From positions 127,493 to 191,492 of the forward strand of contig JBKQSS010000091.1 in the NCBI GenBank assembly GCA_052143535.1: a DNA stretch of 64,000 nucleotides, read 5' to 3'. Numbering within the stretch: the stretch's first letter is position 1; each line of letters opens with the position of its first letter. A program made the translations under genes and the position numbers. The notes beneath the pieces were generated by a model that had not been told where the DNA came from, made no database searches, and was given only the letters and a program-made list of their open reading frames with translations. Source of the stretch: JADGRA01 sp052143535. GTDB taxonomy: Bacteria > Myxococcota > Myxococcia > Myxococcales > Myxococcaceae. This document shows, piece by piece, positions 61,819-64,000 of the stretch.

Positions 61819-62304
61819 CTAGTCGCAGTGCAGCTTGGTGCGGGCGTTGAGCTCCCGGCCCCAGTTGAGACAGGTACGGACGCCCGTCTTGCTCCCTTGG
61901 AATTCCCGGCAGGGCTTCACCCGGTAGCGCAGCAGCACCGGACGCCCCTGTGCCCCGTCGACGTCCATGGCCGGGGGCGCACCTTGCTGGCCCGTCCAGA
62001 CGAAGGCGCCGCCCGCGCCGGAGAAGGCGCCGGTAAAACTCCAGGCCTGGCCGCCCGTACGACCGCGAAACGCCCACCCCTCGGGCAGGCGCTGCACCGT
62101 CTCGAGCTGCGGGTCGGTCGGCCAGGGGAACTCCTGCCAGCTGTAGCGGCTCTCCGGGTCGAGCGTGCCGTCGGCATGCAGCGCCACCATCGGCAGAGGC
62201 GTGACGCCGATGCTTGTCCCGTCGAAGAAGCACAACTGCGGGCCGCGCTGACACGCACTGGCGAAGAGGAGCGCGGCGCACGACAGACGGAGCAGAGGAG
62301 TCAC
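61819..62304 (-). CDS. Small lipoprotein, unknown function
   Basis: Protein of 161 residues with a lipoprotein signal ending LLFASAC (Cys 18). The mature part has several Trp/Tyr-rich strands (RYSWQEFPWP, GWAFRGRTGGQAWSF, GAFVWTG) and four Cys; it ends CLNWGRELNARTKLHCD. No family match. Convergent with the M20 gene end (38 nt apart) and divergent from the TPR gene at 62422, 117 nt away. Confidence 0.65.
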   Translation of the reverse strand: MTPLLRLSCAALLFASACQRGPQLCFFDGTSIGVTPLPMVALHADGTLDPESRYSWQEFPWPTDPQLETVQRLPEGWAFRGRTGGQAWSFTGAFSGAGGAFVWTGQQGAPPAMDVDGAQGRPVLLRYRVKPCREFQGSKTGVRTCLNWGRELNARTKLHCD

Positions 62305-62421
62305 TGCTGCTTGAGGCTACTTGAGAAGCGAAAGGCCCGGTGGAAGGGGGGCAGCGGCTGTCCAAAGGCAACGTCTCCTATAAGGTTCGCCCAGGCGTGA
62401 GCCCCACGCCAGGGCCCTCCC

Positions 62422-64000
62422 ATGTCGCCACTTGGCCTCGCGTTGTGGACAACTGCGGTGCTGGGCCAGTCGCCGGGCGCGTCTCCACCGGTTTTGCTCG
62501 ACACGCTTGGCAGCTACCACCGGCCCATCTCCTCGCGGTCGCCGGAGGCCCAAGCTTATTTCGACCAAGGGCTCCGGCTTTTGTACGCCTTCAACCACGA
62601 GCAGGCCCAGGCAGCCTTCGAGGAAGCCGCCCGGCGCGACCCGGCGTGCGCCATTTGCTTCTGGGGCGCTGCCTTGTGCCTCGGGCCCAACATCAACCTT
62701 CCCGCCGTTGCCGAACGCGCGGAAGCCGCCTATGGCTTCCTGCAGAAGGCGCAAACGCTGGCCGGCCAAGCCAGCCCGGTGGAAGGTGCGTTGGTGGCCG
62801 CGCTCGGGAAGAGGTACTCCCAGCCGCCGGCACGCGACGCCGAAGCCCAGCGCGCGCTCGACACCGGCTACGCCAACGCCATGCGCGACGTCGCCCGGCG
62901 CTTTCCGAGAGACCCCGACGTGGTCACCCTCTTCGCCGAGGCGATGATGGACCTCCGGCCGTGGGACTTGTGGACGCTCGATGGCGCGCCCCAGCCCGGG
63001 ACGCTGGAGCTCATCGCCGCGCTGGAGGGCGTGCTCAAGGCCTACCCCAACCATCCCGGGGCAAACCATTACCTCATCCACGCCGTCGAAGCCTCCCCCC
63101 ATCCCGAGAGAGGGCTGGCCGCAGCCGAGCGGCTGAAAACGTTAGAGCCTGGCGCCGGACACCTCGTCCACATGCCAAGCCACCTCTACATCCGCACCGG
63201 ACGGTACGCGGAGGCCTCGGAGGCCAACCGGCTAGCGATTGCCGCCGACGCGGCCGCTCCGGGCGAGCAGCCCATTTACGCCATGTATGTCGCGCACAAC
63301 TTTCAATTCCTCTGGGCGTCGACGTTGATGGAGGGACGCAGCGCCGAGTCGCTCCAGGCGGCGCGCGACATGCTGCGGCACCTCCCCTTGGAGATGCTGA
63401 AGGGGATGCCTGACTTTCACTACGTCCTGGCCCTCCCGGTGGTGGGCCTGGCGCGTTTCGGCCGGTGGAAGGACATCCTCGAGGAGCCGATGCCGGCTGG
63501 GGACTTCCCCACTGCGCAGGCGCTGTGGCATGCCGAGCGTGGGCTGGCGCTTCTGCGGATGGGCGATGGGCGAGGGGCTGCGACCGAGCTGGCCGCCCTG
63601 GACTCCCTGCGGGACGCCACGCCGCCGGACGCCAAGGTGGCGGCCAATGCCGCCCGCGATGTGCTCCGCATTGCCTCGGACACCCTCGGTGCCGAGCTGG
63701 CCATGGCAAAAGGAGAGGTGCCGTCGGCGCTGGCGAAATTCAAACGGGCCGTGGCCGCCGAGGACGCGCTCCGCTACGACGAGCCGCCGGACTGGGGCTA
63801 CCCGGTGCGGCACCAGCTGGGCGTCGCCCTGCTCGCGGCGGGACGCGCCGGGGAGGCCGAGGCGGTGTACCGCGCCGATTTGCAGCGCCACCCGCATAAT
63901 GGCTGGGCGCTCTTTGGGCTGGCGATGAGCCTCCAGGCCCAGGCCAAGACGGAGCAGGCGGCCCTGGCGCGGCGAGAATTCACCGAGGCCTGGAAGCGCG
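62422..64000 (+). CDS. Exported TPR protein with HxxxHxxSHL motif (partial, cut by right edge)
   Basis: At least 526 residues from ATG 62422, open to the window end; AGGG lies about 7 nt upstream. Signal-like N-terminus (MSPLGLALWTTAVLGQ). TPR pairs cover about 38-85 (AYFDQGLRLLYAFNHEQAQA, CAICFWGAALCLGPN) and again 370-520. The central motifs ANHYLIHAVEASPHPERGLA and AGHLVHMPSHLYIRTGRY (about residues 210-265) mark a widespread TPR protein family with clustered His that might bind metal; the function is not known. No stop codon is seen, so the C-terminus lies beyond the window. Confidence 0.8.
   Translation, partial: MSPLGLALWTTAVLGQSPGASPPVLLDTLGSYHRPISSRSPEAQAYFDQGLRLLYAFNHEQAQAAFEEAARRDPACAICFWGAALCLGPNINLPAVAERAEAAYGFLQKAQTLAGQASPVEGALVAALGKRYSQPPARDAEAQRALDTGYANAMRDVARRFPRDPDVVTLFAEAMMDLRPWDLWTLDGAPQPGTLELIAALEGVLKAYPNHPGANHYLIHAVEASPHPERGLAAAERLKTLEPGAGHLVHMPSHLYIRTGRYAEASEANRLAIAADAAAPGEQPIYAMYVAHNFQFLWASTLMEGRSAESLQAARDMLRHLPLEMLKGMPDFHYVLALPVVGLARFGRWKDILEEPMPAGDFPTAQALWHAERGLALLRMGDGRGAATELAALDSLRDATPPDAKVAANAARDVLRIASDTLGAELAMAKGEVPSALAKFKRAVAAEDALRYDEPPDWGYPVRHQLGVALLAAGRAGEAEAVYRADLQRHPHNGWALFGLAMSLQAQAKTEQAALARREFTEAWKR

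Overview
The window is a compact, strongly GC-rich chromosomal segment. Almost every base is coding, many genes overlap by 4 nt (ATGA/GTGA), and GTG and TTG starts are common. The content points to the phylum Myxococcota: a Glt/Nfs-type envelope complex with an FHA + AgmX/PglI-C-terminal protein, eukaryote-like Ser/Thr kinases with PEGA domains, many one-off lipoproteins, a DUF4388 protein, a GTP-type PEP carboxykinase and a TonB-domain-fused outer-membrane receptor. I cannot place it below phylum. I see no insertion sequence, prophage, CRISPR array, rRNA or tRNA.

Region 1 (1-14034). A truncated Tat lipoprotein runs off the left edge on the minus strand. Ten plus-strand genes follow: two lipoproteins, a Ser/Lys-rich protein, an FHA + TM + TonB-like protein (GltG/PglI-like), a small outer-membrane beta-barrel, two TPR proteins (GltC-like and GltD/AgmU-like), two more lipoprotein-like proteins and a third TPR protein. 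This looks like a paralogue of the trans-envelope scaffold used by Myxococcus for gliding (Glt) or spore-coat assembly (Nfs). No AglRQS motor genes are visible here. It is the best candidate for an incompletely described system in the window.

Region 2 (14058-22529). A minus-strand set holds a YXWGXW secreted protein and a three-gene unit: transmembrane kinase-PEGA, PEGA/2-TM protein and Ig-like lipoprotein. A HExxH protein divergent from aat and two small proteins follow.

Region 3 (22586-39433) is mostly metabolic and housekeeping. It has an unusual RnfD-like/DUF2330 fusion, a MOSC protein, purS-purQ-purL, a CorC/CNNM-type protein, a soluble Ser/Thr kinase, an NfeD/SPFH pair, glgA, a TRIC-type channel, pdxH, hemY, a metallophosphoesterase and gluQ.

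Region 4 (39479-53665) has a RegB/RegA-type redox two-component pair, an ABHD18-like hydrolase, miaE, an MHS-family transporter with a small membrane partner, a DUF4388-TM-periplasmic-binding hybrid, pckG, two tandem paralogous secreted proteins, and a TonB-fused TonB-dependent receptor with a lipoprotein partner.

Region 5 (53662-64000) has an aminotransferase, tag, a biotin operon (bioB-bioF-bioA-bioD), an M20 peptidase, a lipoprotein and a TPR protein cut by the right edge. No gene-free stretch exceeds 300 bases. The longest are about 15132-15350 and 28881-29098, where I see no gene or structured RNA.
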